A stretch of 64,000 nucleotides of DNA, taken from the NCBI GenBank assembly GCA_963707965.1, contig CAVPRR010000003.1, forward strand, positions 62,001 to 126,000. Direction: 5' to 3'. Each line of letters opens with the position of its first letter. Within the stretch, counting starts at the first letter, position 1. Shown here piece by piece: positions 53,006-62,516 of the stretch. A program made the position numbers and the translations under genes. The stretch is from VRUE01 sp963707965. Its GTDB lineage: Bacteria > Actinomycetota > Thermoleophilia > Solirubrobacterales > 70-9. The notes beneath the pieces are model-generated. The model was not told where the DNA came from. It saw only the letters and a list, made by a program, of their open reading frames with translations, and searched no databases.

Positions 53006-53785
53006 ATGGGTCGTGCCTACACGCAGCAAGATTTGAAGGTGCTCTGGGGAGCACAGGCACGCTGCGCCTTTCCAGGCTGCCGGAAGAGGCTAATCGCTGA
53101 TGCTACGGCTGATGATCCAGCAAAACCGATCGGCAAGATCTGCCATATCGCTGCGCATAGCGACGACGGTCCTCGCGGCGATCCTTCCTTTCCGCCGGAG
53201 GATCGCGATCAGCCCGAGAATCTCATTCTTCTCTGCGGAACTCATCACGATGAGATCGATGTGCATCCGAATACCCATACGAGCGAGGAAATCCGAGCCT
53301 GGAAGGTGGATCATGAACGTTGGGTGGAGGACACCCTTTCAGATGCGGTAGCTGCACTCACCTTCGCTGAGCTCGAGAAAGCAGTGGCCGCGCTGCTCGC
53401 AGTGCCGGCAGGTGCGTCAGGCGATCTCACACCGCCGACACCGCCACAGCGCAAGCTAGAGCACAACTCACTCACGATTGCGGTGGAGCCCTACTATCGA
53501 ATCGGACAGCTTCGATTTCATGATGTCGAGGCCTATATCGACCAAGCTAGTGGCTTCGATCCGAATTTCGGAGAGCGTTTAAAAGCGGGGTTCTCTAAGC
53601 AATATGAGGAGCTCTGGGAGCGTGACTTCCGGGGAGACGATCTCTACATCGAGCTTGCTCAATGGGCATCTGGAGGATCTGGCGCTCTCTTTGATCGCCA
53701 GGCCGCTGGAGTGTCAGTGCTGAGCTACCTCTTTCATGTCTGCGATGTCTTTGAGCCTGAGCCAACTGATGATCCTCCCAACTAA
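53006..53785 (+). CDS. HNH nuclease with ABC-3C C-terminal domain (effector)
   Basis: 259 residues. HNH domain: CAFPGCRKRLI (first Cys pair), IGKICHIAAHSDDGPRGD (catalytic His), NLILLCGTHHDEID (Asn, His, metal His). Residues ~150-259 (YRIGQLRFHDVEAYIDQASG ... SVLSYLFHVCDVFEP) form the helical C-terminal domain seen in effectors of ABC-three-component systems. It overlaps the next gene, and the third gene is the ATPase. Proposed role (family knowledge): nuclease toxin triggered by the ATPase during phage infection. Confidence 0.75.
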   Translation: MGRAYTQQDLKVLWGAQARCAFPGCRKRLIADATADDPAKPIGKICHIAAHSDDGPRGDPSFPPEDRDQPENLILLCGTHHDEIDVHPNTHTSEEIRAWKVDHERWVEDTLSDAVAALTFAELEKAVAALLAVPAGASGDLTPPTPPQRKLEHNSLTIAVEPYYRIGQLRFHDVEAYIDQASGFDPNFGERLKAGFSKQYEELWERDFRGDDLYIELAQWASGGSGALFDRQAAGVSVLSYLFHVCDVFEPEPTDDPPN

Positions 53786-53987
53786 GCACCTAACCCTCGA
53801 CAAGTCGGCGATCGGCTCGGCCGCGATTCTGCTCCGAGGGTTTTCAGACGGCTTCACGGTCTCGGAACTCTGGGAGCGCGTTTCCAATGATGGCATTTCG
53901 ACCTTCGACCAGTTCGTGATGGGTCTGACTCTGCTGTATGCGCTGGGTGTCGTAGACCATCGCAATGGACGACTGGTCTACTCGTGA
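53769..53987 (+). CDS. ABC-3C middle component
   Basis: 72 residues, overlapping both neighbours (17 bp with the HNH gene, 4 bp with the ATPase gene). HLTLDKSAIGSAAILLRGFS, TVSELWERVSNDGISTFDQF, LTLLYALGVVDHRNGRLVYS is the helical pattern of the small middle components that link effector and ATPase. The tight overlaps imply strict co-expression. Confidence 0.7.
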   Translation: MILPTKHLTLDKSAIGSAAILLRGFSDGFTVSELWERVSNDGISTFDQFVMGLTLLYALGVVDHRNGRLVYS

Positions 53988-55732
53988 TTAGCCGAGTATC
54001 GGCGAACCACGAGTCGTTTAGGTCGGTCGAGTTTGGACCCCATTTCAACCTCGTGCTCGCCGAGCGAACCGCTAACGCATCCGACCGCGACTCTCGGAAT
54101 GGCCTTGGCAAGTCGCTCCTCCTTGACATCCTGCACTTTTGCTTGGGCTCAAAGGGCTCGAAGGGCCGAGGAGTGGTCGTTGATGCTCTCTCCGACTGGG
54201 AGTTTCGGACCGATCTGACGCACAGCCGCGGCGACCTTGCCTTCTCTCGCGCAGTTTCAGATCCCCGGTGGATCGATATCAAGTCAGATCACGGAGACTG
54301 GCCCATTGAGCCCGATACGAGCGATGGAGCTGCCCGCTTCAAGGTCACTGATCAGAGGATTCTGCTGGGACGACTCTTATTTGGCCTCGATTCCGAGATC
54401 GAGAGCACTCGCTTTGGTCCGAGCTACCGAAGCCTGATCTCGTACTTGATGCGGAGAGGGCCAGACGGATTCCTAGACCCCTTCACCCACGACAGAAAAC
54501 AGCAGACCGGCGATAAGCAGGTCAACGTGGCGTACCACCTTGGGCTCAACTGGAATGACGCCGCTTCGTTTGAGGAGCTGCGGGTCCAAAAACGAACGCT
54601 CGATCAGCTAACCAAGGCGGTAAAAGACGGAAGCCTTCCCTCGTATCTGGGCTCCGAGGGCGAGCTGGAAGCAGAGCGCGTCCGGCTTCAAGCGGACCTT
54701 GATCGGCGCATCAAGGCACTCGAACGTTTCGAGGTTCGTGATGACTATCGAGAGCTTGAAGTGGAGGCAAACGACCTAACCGAGCGGGCGCACCGTCTCG
54801 TAAACGAGAACATTCGCGACCGGCGCTTCATGGACCTTTACGCCTCTCGTCTCGTAGAGGAGCAAGAGGCGGTGATCACGGGAGTCGAGGTAGAGGAGCT
54901 TTTTCAAGAGGCGAAATTGGAGCTTCCCCGATCAGATTCAGCGTCGTTTGGACGAAGTTCGCATCTTTCACGACGCCGTCGTTGAGAATCGACAGGAATA
55001 TCTAAAAGGCGAGATCGATCGGCTTGAGGCAGTCGTAACAAGCCGAGACGAGGAGATCGCAGCCGCAGATCGTCGGCGCGCCGAGCTCATGGAGGTTCTC
55101 AACAGCACCGGCGCCCTAGAGGAGTACACCCGACGGCAAGAGTTGTTGGTTGAGCTCCGAGGCCACCTGCACGACGTTGAAGCGCGACTACGGCGCCTAA
55201 AAGAGGTTACGCAGGCACGCGCTGATTGGAAAGCCAGGAGAGCCGTTGTCGTAGCTCAGGCGCATACGCGATATGAAGCAGCCGCGAGGAACGCGACCGT
55301 GCGATCGCGTACTTCAACTCCAATACCGAAGCGCTATATGAGACGCCCGGGCGTCTCATCATCGACGTGAGCGATAAGGGCTTCGAGTTCGACGTGAAAA
55401 TTGATCGCTCTGAGAGCCACGGCGTCTCGAATATGAAGATCTTCTGCTTTGACCTCATGCTGATGCAGCTTTGGTCGCACCGCGCCGTCGGCCCGGGTGT
55501 CTTGATCCACGACAGCGCGATTTTCGACGGAGTTGATGGCCGTCAGGTCGCGGCGGCACTTGAGCTAGCTCACACCGAGTCGAACCGGCTGGGATTCCAG
55601 TACATCTGCTCCCTGAACTCCGACGACATCCCCCGTGAAGATCTCAGCGAGGACAGTCCGATTCTGCAGGATGTAACTATCGAACTGCGCGATGACGATC
55701 CATCGGGGATGCTGCTTGGTATCGAGTTCTAG
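53984..55732 (+). pseudogene. DUF2326 ABC-type ATPase of the ABC-3C system, two compensating frameshifts
   Basis: GTG start overlapping the middle component. N-terminus FNLVLAERTANASDRDSRNG, Walker A RNGLGKSLLLDILHFCLGS, then coiled coil. A +1 shift in a C-run at 54926-54929 moves the frame (LDEVRIFHDAVVENRQEYLK ...), and a -1-type shift near 55283 restores it (RAIAYFNSNTEALYETPGRL, IIDVSDKGFEFDVKIDR). The C-terminus has the Walker B-like PGVLIHDSAIFDGVDGRQ. The full span is 582 codons. As printed, translation stops at 54985, leaving the ATPase without Walker B. Confidence 0.8.
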
Positions 55733-55734
55733 CC

Positions 55735-55866
55735 TTGGCACAGCTTGAGCTGGTCCGGCCTAACTTCTCCTTTTGCACCGGATGTCGATCCCGGAACCGA
55801 AGGGCGACGAAGGAGAGCCCCGGCGCAGCCGGGGCTTGCAGGGATCGATGGCCGGTGCCACGATTT
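55735..55866 (+). ncRNA. Putative structured RNA or mobile-element end, copy 1
   Basis: Shares TGGCACAGCTTGAGCTGG, CCTAACT, CCTTTTGCACCGG, CCGGAACC, GCAGGG and CCGGTGCCAC with 59784-59907, same orientation. Long-range stem GCACCGG/CCGGTGC plus CGATCC/GGATCG; inner hairpin AGCCCCGGC/GCCGGGGCT. The other copy uses different bases in both stems yet still pairs. Begins two bases after the ATPase stop. Confidence 0.6.
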
Positions 55867-55893
55867 CTTGCTGGGCCAGCGAGCCTCGGCGCT

Positions 55894-56702
55894 TCACAGT
55901 TTGTCGATGTCGCGGCCGGTGAAGCTGTCGTCGACGATCTTCGCCAAGTCGCCCCGGCCGATCTCCGACCAGTACTCCCCCGCCGTGCGTCGGAGGACTC
56001 CGCGCCCCAAACGTAGAAGGTCCCGACCTCCTGCCGCTGTCTGTAGAGGTAGCCGAGCCACGGAATGGAACCGCTCCCGGATCGGTAGGTCAGATGGACC
56101 CCGATAGAGACCGACTCAAGCTTTGCCACCAGTTCGGCGATCGGCACTAGGTCTTCAGAGCCCTCGTCGCGAGCACGCAGCAAGTCGCCGCCCATCTCGA
56201 AGTCAAGTTCGAGCGCGCGAACGTCCCCAGCTTGGATCACACGAGGCCAGGTGAGGGCTTTCCCATCGAGCCGGACCATCTGGCCGTCCCGTCCCTCGCG
56301 CGCGGCCGGACCGACCGCAAACATCAGCGCTGCGTCAGCCTTGACCTCAAAATGACTACCCCAGCCGACCCTCTCCAAGAGTCCGGCTCGCGCGCCGGAA
56401 TTCGTGAGCGCCATAAAGGCCCGGATCGAGCAGATGTTGGGAACTTCGTTCTTCCCACCTCTCCCGATCCGGGTGTGCTCGTGCATGTAGGTCAGGTTGA
56501 GGCGAGCTGGCCGCAGGGCGGTCAACCACAGAGACGTGGCGGAGATCAGTAGCGCGGTTAGCGCGACGGTGACGGACACGATCTCGCTTGCAGACAAGCC
56601 GTGAGGGTAGCCGTGCAGAGCCGCGGGTTGGCCCAAGTGCTCCAACCACCACCAGAGTCTGATCAGGAATCGTGGAAGCCATTCGAACTCGGGTATGTGC
56701 AA
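55894..56702 (-). pseudogene. Membrane-anchored protein with a C-terminal frameshift
   Basis: From TTG 56702 (start uncertain) an N-terminal segment with one transmembrane helix (VTVALTALLISATSLWLTAL), then a beta-rich domain (HFEVKADAALMFAVGPAARE; GVHLTYRSGSGSIPWLGYLY). Near 55990 the frame shifts to EYWSEIGRGDLAKIVDDSFT, GRDIDKL, ending at 55894. Without the shift the reading continues into unrelated sequence. Located inside the repeat-bracketed module. Confidence 0.6.
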
Positions 56703-56730
56703 CCAGCCTCTCGCAATCTTTCAACGAGGG

Positions 56731-57273
56731 TCACAGTACCCGCGAAAGGATCAATCCAAGGACAAGCAGGAAGACCCCGCTGCCGATGGCGATGGTCCAG
56801 GGGTGGTTGACCCAGCCCCATTTTCGGGGCGCTCTGGCAGTAAGTTGCGCCGCTGGTTTTGCCGTGCGCCCAGAGGCGGCAGCTTCGGCCTCTTCCAGCT
56901 TCATTTCCAGTCCGGCGAGCTGGCTGGGAATCCGGTCGAGAATCGCCCGCTGGAAGTCCAGCCCGTCACCGCCGCCGAACCCGACTTCCCCGAACTCGAA
57001 GACCTGCGAGGGAAGGTCGCGGGATTTGATGCCGCCCCCAATTGCCGCGGGAAATGTCAGCGCCCATTTGCCGACGCCGGAAGCGTCCATCGCTTTGTCG
57101 GCGCGGGTGGCCAGCATCTGGATCTCCCGTTTCCGCTCGGCGAACTCCTTCGTTGACCAGGTGGGCTTGTCTTCGATCTGGTCGTTATGGACGGCAGTGA
57201 TGAATTCGCCGTACTTCTGCTCGAAGTCGGACAGAACCTCAATGTGCGTGCGGATTTCATCTGGGCTTTCCAC
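56731..57273 (-). CDS. Tail-anchored coiled-coil protein
   Basis: 180 residues. Helical N-terminus (MESPDEIRTHIEVLSDFEQK, KEFAERKREIQMLATRADKA), a coiled coil around residues 110-130 (RIPSQLAGLEMKLEEAEAAA) and one C-terminal transmembrane helix (PWTIAIGSGVFLLVLGLILS). Its partner gene 28 bp downstream is also membrane-anchored; both may form one complex. Function unknown. Confidence 0.6.
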   Translation of the reverse strand: MESPDEIRTHIEVLSDFEQKYGEFITAVHNDQIEDKPTWSTKEFAERKREIQMLATRADKAMDASGVGKWALTFPAAIGGGIKSRDLPSQVFEFGEVGFGGGDGLDFQRAILDRIPSQLAGLEMKLEEAEAAASGRTAKPAAQLTARAPRKWGWVNHPWTIAIGSGVFLLVLGLILSRVL

Positions 57274-57407
57274 CGCCCGCAGACTAGACCCCAGCGGAAA
57301 GTGAAACCGCCGGCATCGGGCTCCCGTTGCGGGACTCGATCATGCAAGCACTGTGAGCTTCCCATCCGCACCGATAATTCGGGGCCCGCGCCGCCTATCC
57401 TGAATCA

Positions 57408-58944
57408 ATGACTCAACGCCGGATATTGGATCTCGACTCGGTGGGCGCAGGCCCGGTCTGTAGGGAGCTGCGCGGACTCGGCGACGCTCGGGTCGAGGTC
57501 TTCACCCTCGGGGACAGCGTTGAGTTCGCCGATCGCTATTTCGGGCGACCGATTCGGGTCGACTACCAGCGCTTCGTCTCGGCCCTGATCGCTCGTATGG
57601 TCACCCTGCCGGAGCTCTCTCTGAGGATGCCGAGGGGCTTCCGCGAAGCCAGCGCGCGAGCCTCCGGATTGCGATCGCCGAGGCGGCAGGGGTTCTGCCT
57701 GCCTACCAACGGCTGAGCGGGACGATGCTGAGCGGCGATGAGCGCCTCTTTGCCGTCCTCTATGAAGAGCACCGTCGCCTGAGAGAGGTCTTCAGTGCCA
57801 CAACCAGGGCGCTGGCGGACTCAGTCCCGAAGCTGATCGACGCTATCGGTCGCGAGATCAAGCCGCCCAAGGCCGACGTTGCGGAGCTGTTCACCCACCG
57901 CGGGCTTGCGAACTCCAAGCAGGTCAGCGAGTTGATGAACCTGCCTGCGATCCGCGAGATCAACCGCGCCCAAGCCGACCTCGTTCGTCCCGAGGTCTCA
58001 CTCCCTGACCTCATCGCTCCCTGGATGGCCGATGAAATGGCTCGGGTCCAGCGACGGCTCACCGCCTCATTCAAGCCCCACTTCGAAGAGGTGCTTCGAA
58101 GGAGCCAGGAGACGATCAGGAGGGTGGTCCAAGACAACGCCCTGAATCCGGCCCAGAAGGCACTTCAGGATCTAGTGAACTCACCGGGCACAAGGCTTGG
58201 CGCCGCCAGGCCCGCGAGATCACCGCGCAGATCGGCAGCGGATTTGCCCGCGGTCTCGAGGGGACGATGCGCTTCCTCGACGAGAACTGGGTCGAGCGCC
58301 AGGGTTACCCAGCCCAGCATCCACCACCAGCTCTCTACGTCATTGCCTTCCTGCCGATGGGCGTCGGCTTGCCGCTGGCGCGCACGATCCGCAACCGCGA
58401 CGACGAGCGGCTGATCAGCCTGCTTGAGCCGGTCCTCACCAACCCGGAACTGATCGACCGAATGCAGGCCGCGACGGAGGGAGCTCCATTGCTCTCGCCG
58501 GTCGCCAAACAACACCTCCGCACCGCATTTGGGTGGCTACGGGTTGGCGCCTACGTCAATGCCTACCCGCCCTTCTACCAGGCGCTTGAATCCGGCCTGC
58601 GCGAGGCGGCCCGGCAGAGGGAAGTAATTGACGAGCGCAACCGCTTTCTTGTCGAGACGCGGATGTCCAAGGCACGCAAGATCGAGGACGTCTTTCCGCA
58701 TCTCCCGTTCACCCCGCGCTACCGGCGTTTCCTGCTCAGCTGGATCTTCGGTGAGGTCGGCAACCCCTTCCGCCATGGCGATGTCAGCGATCCCGAGGAA
58801 TGCAGGAACCAGGCACTGCTCCTGGCGATGGCGACGATCGGCTGGCTGGAAACCTTTGGCAACTGGGAGAAAAGGCAGTTCCGATTGCTACTCGGCAGCG
58901 AGGCCATCTCCGGGCACGGGTTCTCCGCCGCCAGGGCCGCCTAA
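57408..58944 (+). pseudogene. Unrecognised ~510-residue protein, two frameshifts
   Basis: Frame 1: MTQRRILDLDSVGAGPVCRE ... LPELSLRMPRGFREA. Near 57660 the frame changes to LRIAIAEAAGVLPAYQRLSG, DERLFAVLYEEHRRLREVFS ... ETIRRVVQDNALNPAQKALQ. Near 58175 it changes again to LTGHKAWRRQAREITAQIGS, MRFLDENWVERQGYPAQH ... WEKRQFRLLLGSEAISGHGF. The pieces are collinear and together make one helical protein. No domain recognised. Its neighbour is a possible HEPN protein, convergent at 4 bp. Confidence 0.6.
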
Positions 58945-58947
58945 GCC

Positions 58948-59691
58948 TCAGTTGGGCTCGGTGTCCGTCTGTCTGTCGGCGATCTCGGCCTCGGTCGCCT
59001 CGCGAATACCGACCTCGCGGAGCACCCCCACTTCGACCCGTGGGGAGTTCTCGTCCTCGCCTTCGATCACCGCCGCGACGCTGGATCTGACCTCGATCAT
59101 CCTCATGACTCCGTCGTCGTCAGTGGGCATGTCAGCCTCACTGCGATGAAGGTCGATATGCCGCTCCCAGACTGCGAAGCCGGCCTTCGCCAACGCGATC
59201 GCCTCCTGAGCAGCAACGGTGATGTCGATGCGCCCTTCACCGATCGCGATCCAGACGTTGTCGTACTCCCACATCGAGACCAGGACGGGGGAAATCCTGC
59301 CTTCGAATGCCTTGATGTGCTTGTTGGGCCGATCGAGTAGGTATTCGTCGAGGTGCTCAAAAATGTTGCGCAGTGCAACCGCGTCCCCCGCCCGCCGACT
59401 GAAACGATTGCGCGCGCTGCGCAGATCGTGGTCTGAGGCCTGTTCTTCGAGCACGTCGCAAAAGAGCACCACGCGCCTGATTGCGAGACTGAGGAAGTAG
59501 ATCTCGGACTGCAGTTCGCCGAAGGCACCGGGATCCTCTCGGTGCTGAGATTTGTTTGGCGTGCAGTGGAGACGATGACGGTAGTTGGCCTCCCTGACCC
59601 GCTCCAGCTGGCGCTCGACCGTTCCACCCCATAGCTCAAGGCCCGCGCCTGCGCTGTGCTCGATCGTGAAGAGATCATCGAAGTTGCTCAT
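58948..59691 (-). CDS. HEPN-like protein (candidate RNase or toxin)
   Basis: 247 residues from ATG 59691. The helical region ELQSEIYFLSLAIRRVVLFC ... DAVALRNIFEHLDEYLLDRP contains RNIFEH, matching the RNxxxH (Rx4-6H) signature of HEPN RNases in the right helical setting. The C-terminal ~90 residues are acidic. HEPN proteins are often toxins or abortive-infection effectors; here this is inference from one motif. Intact, unlike most neighbours. Confidence 0.55.
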   Translation of the reverse strand: MSNFDDLFTIEHSAGAGLELWGGTVERQLERVREANYRHRLHCTPNKSQHREDPGAFGELQSEIYFLSLAIRRVVLFCDVLEEQASDHDLRSARNRFSRRAGDAVALRNIFEHLDEYLLDRPNKHIKAFEGRISPVLVSMWEYDNVWIAIGEGRIDITVAAQEAIALAKAGFAVWERHIDLHRSEADMPTDDDGVMRMIEVRSSVAAVIEGEDENSPRVEVGVLREVGIREATEAEIADRQTDTEPN

Positions 59692-59783
59692 GCGCTCGGC
59701 TCCGCTGTTCGCGGTGCGAACCCTACCCAGCTCCGTTGGTGAGGCTAGCAGCGCAAAGCGGCCCCTAAAGCCTCCGAATTGCC

Positions 59784-59907
59784 CTGGCACAGCTTGAGCT
59801 GGCCCAACCTAACTGCCCTTTTGCACCGGGCATTGACCCCGGAACCCCTGGCTGGGTGACAGCCCTAAACAACGGCTGTGCAGGGGGCGATGCCCGGTGC
59901 CACAATC
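59784..59907 (+). ncRNA. Putative structured RNA or mobile-element end, copy 2
   Basis: Partner of 55735-55866. Outer stem GCACCGGGCAT/ATGCCCGGTGC and inner hairpin ACAGCC/GGCTGT; both differ in sequence from copy 1 but keep pairing. Lies upstream of the HEPN-like gene on the opposite strand. Confidence 0.6.
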
Positions 59908-60258
59908 AAAACTCGTGGCCAGCGAATCGAGCCGTTGGCGCAACCGGCTTTTGCTGTTTTGCCTTTTTTTAAAAGCGGAAATTGGCTGAGGCACGGGAAC
60001 TGCCCGATCACTTCCGAAGGAATCAGAAGCACGGCTAAAACGGGTAGGGCGCGAAGAACTTTCTCCTCGGTGATCTAAGCGCCGAGGAGTAGCGATATTG
60101 GCCCTTCAATGGCCCAATCGGGGCCATGTTTCGGTTTGGAAGGACTTGTGGCCTAGCGATCAGCGAGACCTGAAGGCTTCTCTGCGGAGGGGTAAAGCTC
60201 CGAATCCCTTATGCCATGCCGGACTCTCGTCCCCCCCGAGATGAACGAAGTTACGGAG
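59908..60258. other. Intergenic, no gene seen
   Basis: 350 bp between structured copy 2 and the right inverted arm. AT-rich run around 59958-59980; no convincing gene. Confidence 0.5.
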
Positions 60259-60948
60259 CGGAATTGTCTTTGTCAAGGAACGGCACTCGATTTTGTGCCG
60301 ATAACTGCAACGTTTTCTTGTCCTTGAGTCTTTCCCGTAGTCCCTGGTACTTCTTCCCATAGCCAGGAGGTAGTCCCTTGAGCGGTGGGGCACTATAAAC
60401 GTCCCAATCGTGGTCGCAATACCCTGTTTTTGGGAGAAGAACTGCGATGAGCAATGAAGCAGGGATCGCTCTAGAAAGGGAAATCGGCCCTATCTACTTG
60501 GCTATGGCTCCGGGACGAGTATCGAAACAGCTTCTGTTTCGATTGGGGCAAGCTACGAGGAGAGTTCTCTGTAGGGACCATGCGAGAGGACTTGTGCGGA
60601 TATCAGCGTTAAATAGGCAGTCAGACTCGCTGTTTGCTCATCAACACAAGCCCACATCCAACGCAGGATCACCAACGCAACGAAGCTCTAAAAGCCACCA
60701 CAGGGGCCCGAATCCGGGACTACGTCCCTAGCCCCAGACGGCTATCGCTCTAAGCCCTAGCTAGAGCGAAGCTCCATCGGGGATTGTGCGGATATCAGCG
60801 TTAAATGGTCTGTCAGATGAGCACCTTTCAAGAATCGGTGAGCAAGAATCCGCCGTCACTTTTCTTCTGCAGGAGACGTCGCTTAACGACGCTCCTGTTC
60901 TGCTTTTCACTCCATGGAAATGGGTCCGAACAATTGTTGGAGTGGGTA
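60259..60948. repeat. Right 690-bp arm (inverted relative to 51002-51690)
   Basis: Near-perfect reverse complement of 51002-51690, with one extra T at ~60685. Ends exactly at the TA core of the right hybrid attachment site. Confidence 0.92.
60447..60731 (+). CDS. Small hypothetical protein in the inverted arm (right copy)
   Basis: 94 residues; same as the left copy through SNAGSPTQR, then a different C-terminus (SSKSHHRGPNPGLRP) owing to the one-base indel. Coding status uncertain. Confidence 0.35.
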   Translation: MSNEAGIALEREIGPIYLAMAPGRVSKQLLFRLGQATRRVLCRDHARGLVRISALNRQSDSLFAHQHKPTSNAGSPTQRSSKSHHRGPNPGLRP

Positions 60949-60963
60949 CGATGCGCTGACGTC

Positions 60964-61722
60964 ATGCGCGCGCGACCGATGAGATCGTCCTTCGGGTGCG
61001 CGCTGATGCTCGTCCCGGTGCTCGTCGCCCTCGTCGTTGGGGACGGCCTGACATCGGTCCCGCCTGCTTCGGCCCACGAGCGTGGTCAATGTCCGAGCCT
61101 CGCCAGGATCGAGCACTATCGACGCGAAGAAGGGCTCGACCTCGATCTGGCCGGGCATCCACGGCAGAAAGCCGCCCGGAGCCGCGCGCTGCTGAAGGCG
61201 TGTCGCGACGGCGAGCACTGGGCTCGGTCGAGCGCGTCGGTCTGGGGCGTGCCACTGCGCAAGGTCGATTTCAAGCTCATGGATTTCCGCCAGAAGGTTC
61301 TCAGGCTTTGGAACCGGCAGTTCGAACCTTGGTTGACCCGCCATCCCGAAGCGGCGGCCGCCTACGCCGGCTACTTCGCGAATCCCGAAAAGGGGGGCTG
61401 GATCTACATCGGTTTCACCGCCGACCAGGAAGCGCTCGTGGCGGAGATGAAAAGCCAATTGCACCTGTTCGGTGCGGGGCTGATCCGCCCGTTCCCGTAT
61501 CAGCCGCTCCACACCGAAGCCGAACTCTACGCCCTGTTGGACGACATCAGCAAAGACGAAAAGACGGGCAAGCTGTGGAACAGCCTCGGGGTCGACACCG
61601 AACACAACAAGGTCGAAGTGAGGACGACGCAGGTCGCCAAGCTGCGTGCGCTAATCGCCGAACGCTTCGGCCCGGAAGCGCCGGTCGAGGTCGCATTCGG
61701 GGAACCGGCCGAACTGCTGTAG
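60964..61722 (+). CDS. Exported protein, unknown function
   Basis: 252 residues from ATG 60964 (ATG 60979 also fits). Signal peptide SSFGCALMLVPVLVALVVGD ... ASA. The mature part is helical: CPSLARIEHYRREEGLDLDL, HPRQKAARSRALLKACRDGE, and a C-terminal domain GGWIYIGFTADQEALVAEMK. The integrative element inserted 15 bp upstream of the start, separating it from the divergent gene at 48964. Before insertion the two ATGs were only ~29 bp apart. Confidence 0.6.
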   Translation: MRARPMRSSFGCALMLVPVLVALVVGDGLTSVPPASAHERGQCPSLARIEHYRREEGLDLDLAGHPRQKAARSRALLKACRDGEHWARSSASVWGVPLRKVDFKLMDFRQKVLRLWNRQFEPWLTRHPEAAAAYAGYFANPEKGGWIYIGFTADQEALVAEMKSQLHLFGAGLIRPFPYQPLHTEAELYALLDDISKDEKTGKLWNSLGVDTEHNKVEVRTTQVAKLRALIAERFGPEAPVEVAFGEPAELL

Positions 61723-62159
61723 GCCGGACACCTGGGCGCCGCGTTCCACTCGTCGCTGTGGGACGGCGACGCGCGCCGTCAATGGCCGTATGGGCTCGGG
61801 CGCTCACGGGTTCGCTCCCTCCTCAAATGCGGCCTTGCGGCGCTCCAACTCACGTGCGGTCATAGTTACTCCCTGCGTTCGCGCCCAATGGGCAGTGTTG
61901 ACGGTGCCGTCATGAAAGCGCACCTGCGCGACGCCTCCTTCGTTCTCGACGCCCTAGACGACGACTGTGCGGCGAATGCGGCATCCGGCTTGGGCTCAGC
62001 TCGGAAGCCGCTCCGAGCATGGCAGCGGCCGGCGGCGCTGCAAGGCGCCCGCTTCGCGGGGCCTCGCTGACGCGCCCTCGCTGACGCTCGGGTTCCGCGC
62101 CGCCTGATCCGCTGCCCTTCGGTTCGGCGACTTCCGTCAACGAGCCCAGGAGGTGCGCG
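61723..62159. other. Mostly non-coding; possible 19-residue ORF
   Basis: 437 bp. On the minus strand 61804-61863 encodes MTARELERRKAAFEEGANP with AGGGAG upstream of the ATG; could be a remnant or leader peptide. The rest shows no gene I can support. Confidence 0.35.
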
Positions 62160-62516
62160 ATGAGCGCCACGGCAACTCAGTCCAGCCCGAGCCAGCTCTG
62201 CGAGCTCGGCCACTACACCGTCCCCGACGAAGCCCGCGTCCTGCTCGGCCGCCGGATCGACGGCGTCGTCCACGTCTACGACTACCCACGGGATGGCCAT
62301 GGCCGCCCCCACTTCGCGCGGCGCTATGTTGCCGGCGCGATCGAGAAGAACGGGACGAGCAGGTTCAGGCAGCCGCGCCACCTGCGGCGCTTGGCGCCGG
62401 CAACGCTTCCAGAATGCTCGCGGGGAGTCTGGTGCTCGCGTCCCAGACCTCGATTGCGACGAGCTTGTGGCTGGTGCGGTCGTAGTCGCGGAGGCCGCCT
62501 GGTACGCGCTCGCTGA
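62160..62516 (+). CDS. Hypothetical protein, probably C-terminally decayed
   Basis: 118 residues; AGGAGG just before the ATG gives a firm start. Residues 1-55 (LCELGHYTVPDEARVLLGRR, IDGVVHVYDYPRDGHGRPHF) look like a genuine beta-rich protein. The remaining residues (RRLAPATLPECSRGVWCSRP) look like out-of-frame sequence, and they lie antisense to a DUF2283 gene. Probably a truncated or frameshifted gene. Confidence 0.4.
   Translation: MSATATQSSPSQLCELGHYTVPDEARVLLGRRIDGVVHVYDYPRDGHGRPHFARRYVAGAIEKNGTSRFRQPRHLRRLAPATLPECSRGVWCSRPRPRLRRACGWCGRSRGGRLVRAR

Larger units (their letters stand above)
48978..60947. mobile_element. Serine-recombinase integrative element (~12 kb)
   Basis: Left hybrid site: chromosomal GGCGCTGAGGA + TA + ACCACACGCG (TA at 48977-48978). 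Right hybrid site: GGAGTGGG + TA + CGATGCGCTGACG (TA at 60947-60948). Joining the outer halves gives attB between two divergent exported-protein genes; joining the inner halves gives GGAGTGGG TA ACCACACGCG, which is found intact and inverted at 50994-51013. Cargo: recombinase, HAD phosphatase, ABC-3C system and a repeat-bracketed 4 kb module. Confidence 0.88.

Noticed and set aside
55737..55752. Sigma-54 promoter (TGGCAC) at the start of the structured repeat
   Set aside because: The -12 element has wrong sequence and spacing, and sigma-54 is not expected in this lineage.
55735..59907. Integron attC sites (RYYYAAC-like GCCTAAC and ACCTAAC in the two repeats)
   Set aside because: No matching GTTRRRY site at the other end of either copy and no intI-type integrase in the window.
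60805..60963. Reading frame crossing attR into the exported-protein gene (N-terminal fusion)
   Set aside because: Created by chance at the junction; the signal peptide begins at 60964, and the upstream part overlaps operator-like repeats.
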